From NCBI GenBank assembly GCA_963726775.1, contig CAVSDL010000001.1, positions 558,001 to 622,000 of the forward strand: a DNA stretch of 64,000 nt. Direction: 5' to 3'. Source of the stretch: CAIWHR01 sp963726775. Lineage in GTDB: Bacteria; Pseudomonadota; Gammaproteobacteria; Burkholderiales; Casimicrobiaceae. The notes beneath the pieces were generated by a model. That model was not told the origin of the DNA. It did no database searches and saw only the letters and a program-made list of their open reading frames with translations. Positions 37,016 to 45,832 of the stretch are shown piece after piece. The position numbers and the translations under genes were made by a program. Position 1 is the stretch's first letter; each line of letters opens with the position of its first letter.

Positions 37016-37990
37016 CTAGACCGTGTGTGTCATCCGCCGCAAGTCGCTCTCTACCATCTGCGCAATCAGATCGTGGAGCGACGTCTTTGCCGACCATCCC
37101 AGCCGCTCGCGCGCCTTGGCAGGATTGCCACGCAGCACGTCGACCTCGGCCGGACGGAACAATGCGGGATCTATGACAACGTGCTTCTCGTAGTCCAGTC
37201 CGACGTGCTCGAACGCGATTCGGCACATGTCACGGACAGTGGTGGTGACTCCGGTGGCGATCACATAATCATCCGGCGTGCCCTGCTGCAGCATCCGCCA
37301 CATCGCGTCGACATAGTCGCCGGCGAAGCCCCAGTCGCGCTTCGCGTCGATGTTGCCCAGGCGCAGTTCTTTCGCGCGGCCGAGCTTGATCCGCGCTACG
37401 GCGTCGGTGACCTTGCGCGTGACGAACTCGATGCCGCGCAGCGGCGACTCGTGATTGAACAGGATGCCGCTCGACGCGTGCAGGCCGAAGCTCTCGCGAT
37501 AGTTTACCGTCGACCAGTGCGCGAACAGCTTGGCGACGCCGTACGGACTGCGCGGATAGAACGGCGTCTTCTCGTCCTGGTGCTCGGCCTGGATCAACCC
37601 GAACATCTCGCTGGTCGACGCCTGGTAGTAGCGTGCCTTCGGCTGGAATATCCGGATCGCCTCGAGGATGTTGATCGCGCCCATGCCGGTCACGTTGGCC
37701 GTGAGCAGCGGCTGGCGCCAAGATGTCGCGACGAAACTCTGCGCACCGAGGTTGTAGACCTCGTCGGGCGTGCAGGCCTCCAAGGCGCGGAGGATCGACG
37801 TGATGTCGGTCAGGTCGCCGTCGATAAGTGCCACACGATCGGCAATCCCGAGTTCGTACAGGCGCCACAGTGTATCGGTGCTGCGGCGGGCGAGCAGCCC
37901 CGCCACCCGGTAGTCCTTGTTCAGCAGGAACTGCGCGAGGTAGGCCCCGTCTTGCCCGGTGATGCCCGTGATGAGGGCGGACTTGCTCAT
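37016..37990 (-). CDS. gmd: GDP-mannose 4,6-dehydratase
   Basis: The 324-residue product has the Rossmann motif ALITGITGQDGAYLAQFLL at the N terminus, the TSEMFG active-site segment with YGVAK (catalytic YxxxK) and GILFNHESPLRG. It also has VTRKVTDAVARI and NIDAKRDWGFAGDYVDAMW, all diagnostic of Gmd. It converts GDP-D-mannose to GDP-4-keto-6-deoxymannose, the precursor of GDP-D-rhamnose or GDP-L-fucose. Its ATG at 37990 overlaps the stop of rmd (ATGA), so the two are translated together. Confidence 0.95.
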   Translation of the reverse strand: MSKSALITGITGQDGAYLAQFLLNKDYRVAGLLARRSTDTLWRLYELGIADRVALIDGDLTDITSILRALEACTPDEVYNLGAQSFVATSWRQPLLTANVTGMGAINILEAIRIFQPKARYYQASTSEMFGLIQAEHQDEKTPFYPRSPYGVAKLFAHWSTVNYRESFGLHASSGILFNHESPLRGIEFVTRKVTDAVARIKLGRAKELRLGNIDAKRDWGFAGDYVDAMWRMLQQGTPDDYVIATGVTTTVRDMCRIAFEHVGLDYEKHVVIDPALFRPAEVDVLRGNPAKARERLGWSAKTSLHDLIAQMVESDLRRMTHTV

Positions 37991-38922
37991 TCCTGTTCTC
38001 CCTTGTGCGCTCCGTCCAGCCGTTCCCAGTGCGCCAGCATCGCGCGCAGCGACTCGTCGAGCGGCGTTGCCGCTGCCCATCCCGTGGCGCGCCGGATTTT
38101 CGCCGGGTTGCCGCGCACGCGTCGCTGCTCGCCCGGCCGCATCCGCGCCGGATCCTGCCGGATCGCCACGTCGACGCCCGCCAGGCCAGCCATGCGCAGG
38201 AGCAGCTCCCTGACCGACCGCTCCTCGCCCGAGCATATATTGTACGTTTCGCCGGCCGCCCCCCGCTCGAGCAGCAGCAGATAGGCGCGCACGACGTCGC
38301 GCACATCGGTGAAGTCGCGCGTGACGTCGATGTCGCCGACGTCGACGACGGGATCGCGGCGACCCGCCTTGATCGCCGCGATCTGCCGCGCGAGGCTCGC
38401 GACGACGAAGGCGTCGCTCTGCCCAGGCCCGATGTGATTGAAGGGCCGCGCGAGCCGGATGTTCAATCGCTCGCTGACGGTCCACTGCCAGCACAGGATC
38501 TCGGCGGCGAACTTGCTGACCGCGTAGGGATTGCGCGGCGCCGGTGTCCGCGTTTCGGCGATCGGCAACTCGGCCTCCGGCACAAGCCCGTAGATGTCGC
38601 CGGTCCCGACAAATACCACCGGCCCGGCAAAGCCCCGCTGCTGCAACGCCTGCAGCAGGTGCAGCGTGCCGATAAGGTTGACGGCCAGCGTCGCCTCCGG
38701 GTTGCGAAAAGACTCGGGCACGTTGCTGATCGCAGCAAGATGCAGCACGGTATCGGGTGCCGCCGCGTCGACGACGGCGCGCGCCTGAACGGGATCGCGA
38801 AGATCCAGCTCGACCGGGACATCGGTGAGCTGCCACTCAGCGAGCGCCGGGTCGGCGGCGACCATGCCCGCGAGCGTCGCGCCGACGAAGCCGTGCCGGC
38901 CAGTGACGAGCAGCCGCTTCAT
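37987..38922 (-). CDS. rmd: GDP-6-deoxy-D-mannose reductase (Rmd-like)
   Basis: The 311-residue protein starts MKRLLVTGRHGFVGATLAGM. It has YAVSK, ARPFNHIGPGQSDAFVVASL and the DVTRDFTDVRDVVRAYLLLL segment, shared with Rmd of D-rhamnose pathways. It likely reduces the Gmd product to GDP-D-rhamnose. It lies directly upstream of gmd with a 4-base overlap, which supports the assignment. The 14267-15217 gene encodes a related enzyme. Confidence 0.9.
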   Translation of the reverse strand: MKRLLVTGRHGFVGATLAGMVAADPALAEWQLTDVPVELDLRDPVQARAVVDAAAPDTVLHLAAISNVPESFRNPEATLAVNLIGTLHLLQALQQRGFAGPVVFVGTGDIYGLVPEAELPIAETRTPAPRNPYAVSKFAAEILCWQWTVSERLNIRLARPFNHIGPGQSDAFVVASLARQIAAIKAGRRDPVVDVGDIDVTRDFTDVRDVVRAYLLLLERGAAGETYNICSGEERSVRELLLRMAGLAGVDVAIRQDPARMRPGEQRRVRGNPAKIRRATGWAAATPLDESLRAMLAHWERLDGAHKGEQE

Positions 38923-39010
38923 GCTGTGAACTCGGCAGTCATGGTGCTGCGAGGCCGATGAGAGCCGTCGCGCCGCCAGCGACTTCCCCGTGCGTTGCGC
39001 AGTATGCAAG

Positions 39011-40156
39011 TCATAGCGCCCGGCGATACGCATCGCGCGCCACTGCCGCGCACGCTTCCCACGTGAATCCCGCAGCACGCGCGATACCACGCGTGGTCAT
39101 TGCGGTCCGCAACGCCGGATCTTCGAGCAATTCGGCGATCTTCGCCGTGGTGGTCTCCGGCTGTTCCGGGTCGATGGTCGCTCCGGCAGCGCCGACGACT
39201 TCCGGCAATGACGCCCTGTCGGACACGACTACCGGCGTGCCCGAGGCCATCGCCTCGAGCGGCGGCAAGCCGAAGCCCTCGTAGAGCGAAGGGAATACGA
39301 ACAGCGCGGCGCCGGCATAGAGATCGGGCAGCGCGGCCCCCGCAACGTGGCCGAGGAACCGGATCTGACCGCGCTCGGCGAGCCGGCGCAGACGGCTCAC
39401 CATCGCCGTTGCGCGCCACCCGTGGGCACCGGCAACCACCAGCGGATAGCGCTCACGGATCTCTGTCGCAAGGCCGGCGTACGCTTCGAGCGCGTGGGCG
39501 ATGTTCTTGCGCGGCTCGATCGTCCCGACCGTCAGCAGATAGCGACCGTGGACCAGGCCGTGCTCGCGCAGCGTGGCGGCGGTCTCTTCCGCGGCACGCG
39601 GCCGGTAGTCGCCGGACACGCCGAGATAGGCGGTGCGCACGCGCTCCGGCGCAATGCCGAACGTGGCGAGAACCTCGGCGCGCACGAAATCCGAATCGAC
39701 GAGGATCACCGCGGCGCGCGCGAGTGCCCTGGGCAGCCCGCGCTCGAGCCAGCGGACGCGGTCCGGAGGGTGCGTCTCCGGATAGCGGATCCACGACAGA
39801 TCGTGGATCGTGATGACGACCGGAACATCGTAGGCGAGCGGAATATAGTTCTGTTCGTGGTAGATCTGGATCCGATGGCGCTGCAGCCCGCTGGAAAAGC
39901 CCCACCGGTGGATTGTCCGGCGCAGCGGGCCGCGAAACGGCACCCACGGCTTGACTCTCTGCACCCGCGTGGGACCGGATACGCCCAGTTCGCGCGGCGG
40001 CTGCGGGCGCTCGTGACGCCATCGATACCGATAATACGAGTAGGCGTCGACCTCCCCCTGCTCTGCCAGCGCCTGCCCCACCTGGACGATGTAGTTGCCG
40101 ATGCCTGTGAGCGGCGAGAGCAGCGGCGTGGCATTGAAGGCAACGCGAATCGGCAT
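39011..40156 (-). CDS. GT4-family glycosyltransferase (mannosyl/rhamnosyl type)
   Basis: The 381-residue product begins MPIRVAFNATPLLSPLTGIG, the GT4 N terminus with an acceptor-binding glycine. It has YHEQNYIPL, ITIHDLSWIRYPETHPP, and LLTVGTIEPRKNI, then VFPSLYEGFGLPPLEAMASG with the E-x7-E-type motif. These features match WbpY/WbaZ-type transferases that build D-rhamnose or mannose polymers. The ATG at 40156 is chosen on family alignment. It lies upstream of rmd-gmd on the same strand and divergent from the next GT gene. Confidence 0.88.
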   Translation of the reverse strand: MPIRVAFNATPLLSPLTGIGNYIVQVGQALAEQGEVDAYSYYRYRWRHERPQPPRELGVSGPTRVQRVKPWVPFRGPLRRTIHRWGFSSGLQRHRIQIYHEQNYIPLAYDVPVVITIHDLSWIRYPETHPPDRVRWLERGLPRALARAAVILVDSDFVRAEVLATFGIAPERVRTAYLGVSGDYRPRAAEETAATLREHGLVHGRYLLTVGTIEPRKNIAHALEAYAGLATEIRERYPLVVAGAHGWRATAMVSRLRRLAERGQIRFLGHVAGAALPDLYAGAALFVFPSLYEGFGLPPLEAMASGTPVVVSDRASLPEVVGAAGATIDPEQPETTTAKIAELLEDPALRTAMTTRGIARAAGFTWEACAAVARDAYRRAL

Positions 40157-40368
40157 GAAATGCCCTTGGATGCAACCTGCCGCGCCGGCAGCAGCGGCTC
40201 TTTTCTGCTCGACTATAGCATCGGGCACGCCAGCGATCGCAGGTACGCGGTCGATGGTCGCATGGCCGGGACCCGCACGATGCCGCTAGAATGCTTGACC
40301 AATGTTTGGTATAGACGCCACGCCAGGTCCCGCTGCGAGCGAGAATGGAACTCGTTGCAAACCCCGCC

Positions 40369-41505
40369 ATGAATGTCGCCGTCGTCCACGACTGGCTCGA
40401 CACCTGGGCCGGAGCGGAACAGGTGCTGGCCGATATTCTGGGCGTTTGTCCTGACGCCACTCTGTTCGCCCTCGTCGATTTCCTGTCGCCGACGGACCGG
40501 GCGCGCCTCGGCGGGCGCCATGCACAGACGACATTCGTGCAGCGGATGCCGTGGGCGCGCACGGCATTTCGCCGCTACCTGCCGCTGTTCCCGCGAGCCG
40601 TCGAGAGCCTCGACATGTCAGGGTTCGACCTCGTGATCTCCAGCTCCCACGCCGTCGCCAAGGGCGTGCGCACGACGCCGCGCCAGTTGCACTTGTGCTA
40701 TTGCTACACACCGATGCGCTACGCTTGGGACCTGCGTGACCAATACCTCTCCCAGACCGGGCTCGACCGCGGGCTGTGGGGCTGGGCGGCGCGCCGTACG
40801 CTCGACCGGCTGCAGGCCTGGGATCGGGCCGCCAGCGCCCGCGTCGATCACTTCGTCGCCATTTCGAACCACATCGCCGACCGCATCGCCCGCTGTTACG
40901 GCCGCACCGCGACGGTGATCTACCCACCAGTCACGTTCGCCCCGTTGGCGGCGGCGGGAACCGCGCGCGGGCCCTACGTCACCGTCTCGCGCCTCGTCCC
41001 GTACAAGCGCATCGACGTCATCGCCGCAGCCTTCCGGTCGATGCCGGATCGTGAACTCGTCATCATCGGCGAAGGGCCCGAGCGAACGCGGGTGGAGGCG
41101 GCGGCCGGCCCCAACGTGCGGCTCCTCGGACACCTGGCGGACGACGAGCGCGATCGCTGGCTCGCCGAAGCGCGAGCGTTCCTGTTTGCCGCCGACGAGG
41201 ATTTCGGCATCGCTCCCGTCGAGGCGCAGGCGCAGGGAACCCCGGTGATCGCCTATGCCCGCGGCGGCGTCACCGAAACCGTGCGCGGTCTCGATCACCC
41301 GGCGCCGACCGGCGTGTTCTTCGGCGAGCAGACGCCTGCCGCGATCGTGGATGCCGTGCGACGCTTCGAGGCCGCGGGCGAGCGCATCACCGCGCGCGCA
41401 TGTCGTGAGAACGCCGAACGGTTCTCTGTCGGACGCTTCCGCGCCGAACTCGCCGCTTTCGTCGACGCCCGCCGCGCCGAGTTCGCGGCACGCGGGAGCG
41501 CGTGA
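40369..41505 (+). CDS. GT4-family glycosyltransferase (WbpZ/MtfB-like)
   Basis: The 378-residue product begins MNVAVVHDWLDTWAGAEQVL, typical of mannosyltransferases of the WbpZ/WbaZ group. It has ISSSHAVAKGVRT, CYCYTPMRYAWDL, and FVAISNHIADRI. The C-terminal half has VSRLVPYKRIDVI and FGIAPVEAQAQGTPVIAYARG. Polyrhamnan or polymannan synthesis is likely. The ATG at 40369 is taken for family agreement; one at 40345 is possible. It starts the plus-strand run and overlaps the next gene by one base. Confidence 0.88.
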   Translation: MNVAVVHDWLDTWAGAEQVLADILGVCPDATLFALVDFLSPTDRARLGGRHAQTTFVQRMPWARTAFRRYLPLFPRAVESLDMSGFDLVISSSHAVAKGVRTTPRQLHLCYCYTPMRYAWDLRDQYLSQTGLDRGLWGWAARRTLDRLQAWDRAASARVDHFVAISNHIADRIARCYGRTATVIYPPVTFAPLAAAGTARGPYVTVSRLVPYKRIDVIAAAFRSMPDRELVIIGEGPERTRVEAAAGPNVRLLGHLADDERDRWLAEARAFLFAADEDFGIAPVEAQAQGTPVIAYARGGVTETVRGLDHPAPTGVFFGEQTPAAIVDAVRRFEAAGERITARACRENAERFSVGRFRAELAAFVDARRAEFAARGSA

Positions 41506-42899
41506 TGCCGCGCAGCCTGCTGAAGGACAACGCGCCGCTCCTCGCGAGCCTCATGCGGCTGCTCGACCCGCTGCTGCTGATCGGCGCCGGGCTCGTCGTC
41601 TACCGCATCTACCTCGGCAGCTGGGACCCGCCGGACCGGTACATCGTCGCGATGCTCGGCATGGGCGCGATGTGCGCGCTGCTGTTTCCGGTCATCGGCC
41701 TCTACGCGCCGCAGCGCGGCGTCACCGTCTTCGAGGAAATCCGGCGCCTGGTCAACGCAACATTGCTGCTCGTCGCGATCTGGTTCACGTTCCTGTTCCT
41801 TTCCAAATCGGGCGCCGACTTCTCACGGCTCTGGTCGATGTACTGGATTCTGCTGACGCTTGCCGTGCATCTCACGACGCGCGCGGGCATCCGGCTCGCC
41901 TTGCGGCGCCTGCGGCGGCAAGGCTACAACCTGCGCCACATCGTCATCGTCGGCGCGGGCGGGCTGGGCACGACGATCGCCGAACGCCTCGGGCAGACGC
42001 CATGGGCGGGCTTCGTCGTCCGTGGCTTCTACGACGACAACCCGGCGCTGGCGGGTGGCGAGGTCGGCCGGCACCCTGTTCTGGGGCCGGTAAGCCAGCT
42101 CCCTACCGACCTCGACCGCGAATCGGTCGACCAGGTATGGATCGCGCTGCCGCTGCGCGCCGACGCGCGCATCCGCGAGCTCCTGATCGACCTGCGTCGG
42201 CACCCGGTCCAGGTGCGCTACATCCCCGACATCTTCAACTTCACGCTGCTCCACCACTCGTTCACCGAAATCGTCGGGCTGCCGGTGATCAACCTCACCG
42301 ACTCGCCGTTGCAGGGTGCGAGCCTCGCCGTCAAGAATGTCGAGGATTTCGTGCTGGCGGGACTGTTCCTGTTGCTGGCTTCGCCGCTGATGCTGCTGAT
42401 CGCGCTTGGCATCAAGCTCACCTCGCCGGGCCCGGTGTTCTACCGCCAGGACCGGGTGACGTGGAACGGGGAGCGCTTCTCGATGCTGAAGTTCCGCTCG
42501 ATGCCGGCCGACGCGGAATCGGCCACGGGCCCGGTGTGGTCGCAGCCCGACGAGAAGCGCGCGACGCCGTTGGGCGCCTTCCTGCGCCGCACGAGCCTCG
42601 ACGAGCTGCCCCAGTTCCTCAACGTGCTGCGCGGCGAAATGTCGATCGTCGGGCCGCGCCCGGAGCGTCCGGAGTTCGTCGATCGCTTCCGGCGCGAGAT
42701 CCCGGGATACATGCAAAAGCATCTCGTCAAGGCCGGCATCACCGGCTGGGCGCAGGTCAACGATCTGCGCGGCAGCACCGATCTGTCCGAGCGTATCGAA
42801 TACGATCTCTACTACATCGAGAACTGGTCGATCTGGTTCGATCTGCGCATCATCGCGCTTACCGTCGTCCATCTCCTGCGCAGCAAGCACGCCCACTGA
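41505..42899 (+). CDS. Undecaprenyl-phosphate hexose-1-phosphate transferase (WcaJ-like)
   Basis: The 464-residue polyprenyl glycosylphosphotransferase has about four N-terminal membrane helices (residues 15-115). A nucleotide-binding domain follows with HIVIVGAGGLGTTIAERLG (about 145-163). A fifth helix near 285 leads to the sugar-transferase domain: SPGPVFYRQDRVTWNG, LKFRSMPADAE, RRTSLDELPQFLNVLRGEMS, and IVGPRPERPEF. This initiates glycan synthesis by placing a sugar phosphate on undecaprenyl phosphate. Initiating enzymes of this kind serve both Wzy and ABC pathways. The GTG at 41502 is an alternative start. Confidence 0.92.
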   Translation: MPRSLLKDNAPLLASLMRLLDPLLLIGAGLVVYRIYLGSWDPPDRYIVAMLGMGAMCALLFPVIGLYAPQRGVTVFEEIRRLVNATLLLVAIWFTFLFLSKSGADFSRLWSMYWILLTLAVHLTTRAGIRLALRRLRRQGYNLRHIVIVGAGGLGTTIAERLGQTPWAGFVVRGFYDDNPALAGGEVGRHPVLGPVSQLPTDLDRESVDQVWIALPLRADARIRELLIDLRRHPVQVRYIPDIFNFTLLHHSFTEIVGLPVINLTDSPLQGASLAVKNVEDFVLAGLFLLLASPLMLLIALGIKLTSPGPVFYRQDRVTWNGERFSMLKFRSMPADAESATGPVWSQPDEKRATPLGAFLRRTSLDELPQFLNVLRGEMSIVGPRPERPEFVDRFRREIPGYMQKHLVKAGITGWAQVNDLRGSTDLSERIEYDLYYIENWSIWFDLRIIALTVVHLLRSKHAH

Positions 42900-43019
42900 C
42901 GGCGCCTGCCGTCGCGGGGCAGCGGCACAACTCCGCAGCGGGCGTGGCGGGAAGCCCTTCGGTTAGAATGAAAGTGGCCATCCGCCGACCGTGCGCCGGC
43001 CGAGACGAACCTACATCCC

Positions 43020-44282
43020 GTGGTCCTCCCCGAATTACCTTTGACACCTCCGGTGCCGCCGCCCGCCTCCGCGGCCGCGTGGGATGCGGTGGTGTCGGCA
43101 CCGGCGACGGCCACGTCGCGCGCAGGACCTGTGATTCGCGCGGCGCTGGTCTTTGTTGGCGTTCTGATCGCGTGCCTCATTGCGTACGGCGCGCTTTCGG
43201 TGCCGAGCTCGTGGTTTCCGCGGGCGGCGCCCAAGGCCTGGGGCGTCGGCGACCTCGTCCTCGCGCGCGGCACGGGACAGATCGTCGGCGACGAGTTGAG
43301 CATCGCGGCGCCGGACGCCGAGGGCAACACGCTCGTCACGGTAACCGTGGACCTGCGCTCCGCGGACTACGCGGCGCTCGCGTGGATCGGGATCGACTTC
43401 CCCGAGAAGAGCATCATCAGCGTGATCTGGCGCAGTGACTTTGCGCCGAATCGGCTCAATCTCGCCGAGGTGCGCATCGAGTCCGGGCGCCCGATGCCGA
43501 TTCTCCTTGCCAAGAATCCCGCGTGGATCGGCCGCATCACCGGACTCGCGCTGGCGGTTCGGGGCCCGCTGTCCAAGCCGATCCGTCTGCGCGGTGTCGT
43601 TGCGAAGCCGATGGGGTTGTTCGAGACGCTCGGCGACCGCGCCAGGGAGTGGCTCGCGTTCGAAGGCTGGAACGGTACGTCGATCAATACCGTAACGGGT
43701 GGCGCCGACATTCAGGATCTTCCGCTGCCGCTGCTGCTTGCCATCACCATCGTCATCGCCGGGGCCGCCGTCGCGCTGATCCGGCGCTGGCGGCCTGGGT
43801 CGTTCGGCGCGACCACGGCATCCATCGTCGCAACGTTCTTCCTCGCGTCGTGGCTGCTGCTCGACGCGCGCTGGACGTTGAACCTGACGCGCCAGGTCCG
43901 GGAGACGGCGGCGCAGTTTGCCGGCAAGACCGCCGCGGATAAGCATGGGGCCATGGAGGACGCCGCGCTGTTCGAATTCATCGGCAAGGCGCTCACGGTG
44001 CTGCCCGCAACGCCGGCACGCGTCATCGTGGCGTCCGATGCGCACTATTTCCGCAGCCGCGCCGCCTATCACCTGTATCCGCATCGCGTGTACGCGGAAC
44101 CGCGCAGCAACGCGATGCCGCCCGCGAGCACGTTTCGTCCCGGCGACTGGCTGTTCGTCTACCAGCGCAAGGGCATCCAGTACGACGCCGCGCAGCACAA
44201 GCTGCGCTGGGACGGCGGGCAGACCGTGTCGGCGGACGTGAAACTGGTCGAGCCGGGCGGCGCGCTCTTCCTGATCCAATGA
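43020..44282 (+). CDS. Membrane protein of unknown function
   Basis: The 420-residue product has a Pro/Ala-rich N terminus, a membrane helix at about 38-60 (IRAALVFVGVLIACLIAYGAL), a beta-rich periplasmic region (about 75-230), two helices at about 238-285 and a C-terminal globular part (about 305-420) with VIVASDAHYFRSRAAYHLYP. I do not recognise a family. It lies immediately upstream of a GT-C-type membrane protein with a 4-base overlap, so the two probably work together. The 120 bases before it hold no gene. GTG is the likely start. Confidence 0.65.
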   Translation: MVLPELPLTPPVPPPASAAAWDAVVSAPATATSRAGPVIRAALVFVGVLIACLIAYGALSVPSSWFPRAAPKAWGVGDLVLARGTGQIVGDELSIAAPDAEGNTLVTVTVDLRSADYAALAWIGIDFPEKSIISVIWRSDFAPNRLNLAEVRIESGRPMPILLAKNPAWIGRITGLALAVRGPLSKPIRLRGVVAKPMGLFETLGDRAREWLAFEGWNGTSINTVTGGADIQDLPLPLLLAITIVIAGAAVALIRRWRPGSFGATTASIVATFFLASWLLLDARWTLNLTRQVRETAAQFAGKTAADKHGAMEDAALFEFIGKALTVLPATPARVIVASDAHYFRSRAAYHLYPHRVYAEPRSNAMPPASTFRPGDWLFVYQRKGIQYDAAQHKLRWDGGQTVSADVKLVEPGGALFLIQ

Positions 44283-45727
44283 CACCGATGGATGCGCTGC
44301 TGCTGATTGCCGGATTCGCGCTGCCGTGGGCGCTGGGCGTCGCGCTGCTCGCCGCGCTTCCCGGTGTCGCGGGCGCTCGCGACGAGCCCGGCGCGCTGCC
44401 ATGGCAGATCGGCTGCGGCTGGTTCGTCGGAGTGTTCCTGATGACGTTGTGGATGCGGGCGCTGTCGGCACTCGGCGTACCGTTCGGCATTGTGACGATC
44501 GGGGCGCCGCTGGCCGTGCTCGCCGCAGCGCTGGGCGCGCTTGCGTGGCAACGCGGCGCCCGACGGCCCGCCGATGCGCTGCGCGCGATCGGCCGCGATC
44601 TTTCCGGCGCCGATCTCGAAGGCTGGCGCCGCGCCGTGTGGCTGGCGCTGCTCGCGTGGATCGCGCTGCGCTTCTGCCTGCTGCTCGCCGAAGTCTGGTG
44701 GCGTCCGCTCTATCCGTGGGATGCGTGGACGCAGTGGGCGACGAAGGCGCGGACGTGGTTCGAGCTGAAACGGCTCGTCCCGTTTGTCATCGCGCCGGAC
44801 TTCTTACAGTCGCCGCGCCAGGACATGTATTTCGACGCCGCGCCGCACTATCCGGCGACGGTGCCGCTGTTCCAGGTGTGGGCGGCGACGCTCATCGGCC
44901 GCTGGGACGACGCCCCGATCAACCTGCCGTGGTGGATCATCGGCGTTGCCCTCGGGCTCGCGATCTACGGCCTCCTGCGGCAGCGGCGCTTCGCCGCGCT
45001 GCCCGCGCTGCTCGGGACATGGCTCGTCCTGTCGCTGCCGATATTCGACGTGCACATCGCGCTCGCCGGCTACGCCGATCTGCCGATGGCCGCGTACTAC
45101 ACGCTGGGGGCGCTCGCATCGCTGCGCGCGCTGCAGACGCACAGCGTGCGCGACGCCGCGCTGGCGCTGCTGCTGCTCGCCGCGTGCACGGTGGTGAAGA
45201 ATCCGGGAATTGTCTGGGTGCTGACGCTGATCCCCGGCGTCATCGTCGTGCTTCTGCCGCGCTACGGTCTGCGCATCGCCGCGCTCTGCTTCGCCGCGGT
45301 CATGGCGCTGGTGCTCGTGCTCGCACGCGGCGAAGCGCCGATCCTCGGCTACCGGATGCATTTCGAGTTCGACCCGCCGATCGGCGCGCTGCTCAACACT
45401 TATTTCGCACTCGGCAACTGGCATCTCCTCTGGTACGGCGTACTCGCCGTCGCGGTCCTCGAATGGCGGCGGCTGCTGTCGCGAGAGCTCGCGCCGCTCA
45501 CCATCATCATTGCCGCCGGCGTCTCGTTCCTGCTGTTCGGCTTCGCCTTCACCAACGCCGGTCTGTGGGTCGAGGACCAGTCCACCGTCAACCGCGCGAC
45601 GCTGCACCTGGTGCCGCTGATGGTCGTCTGGATGCTGCTCGTCTTCCGGGCATGGGCGGCGGGCGCGCCGGCGGCGGCCCGGGAGGGCGCCGCTGATCCC
45701 GCGACAGCGCCGACCGCAACCTACTAA
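44279..45727 (+). CDS. Polytopic membrane protein, GT-C glycosyltransferase-like
   Basis: The 482-residue product has about a dozen hydrophobic helices. A loop after the third has WWRPLYPWDAWTQWATKART, with an acidic residue after a helix, and a further loop has FDAAPHYPATVPLFQVW. Both resemble the acidic loop and acceptor region of GT-C enzymes that use polyprenyl-phosphate sugars. It also resembles the YfhO/PMT style but is shorter. Catalysis is inferred. It is translationally coupled to the 43020 gene. Confidence 0.65.
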   Translation: MTPMDALLLIAGFALPWALGVALLAALPGVAGARDEPGALPWQIGCGWFVGVFLMTLWMRALSALGVPFGIVTIGAPLAVLAAALGALAWQRGARRPADALRAIGRDLSGADLEGWRRAVWLALLAWIALRFCLLLAEVWWRPLYPWDAWTQWATKARTWFELKRLVPFVIAPDFLQSPRQDMYFDAAPHYPATVPLFQVWAATLIGRWDDAPINLPWWIIGVALGLAIYGLLRQRRFAALPALLGTWLVLSLPIFDVHIALAGYADLPMAAYYTLGALASLRALQTHSVRDAALALLLLAACTVVKNPGIVWVLTLIPGVIVVLLPRYGLRIAALCFAAVMALVLVLARGEAPILGYRMHFEFDPPIGALLNTYFALGNWHLLWYGVLAVAVLEWRRLLSRELAPLTIIIAAGVSFLLFGFAFTNAGLWVEDQSTVNRATLHLVPLMVVWMLLVFRAWAAGAPAAAREGAADPATAPTATY

Positions 45728-45832
45728 GCTTTACCAAATTGAGTAACAGCTGTCGCAGAAGTATTGTCGTTCGCGGGGACGACAATCATATGCAAAGGTG
45801 TCACCCGATTGCGTAATGATCGATAGGCCTTG

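Noticed and set aside
41255..43438. 727-codon plus-strand frame overlapping the WcaJ-like gene in another frame
   Set aside because: It is the +2 shadow of the 40369 and 41505 genes. Low-complexity R/A/P content, no domain.
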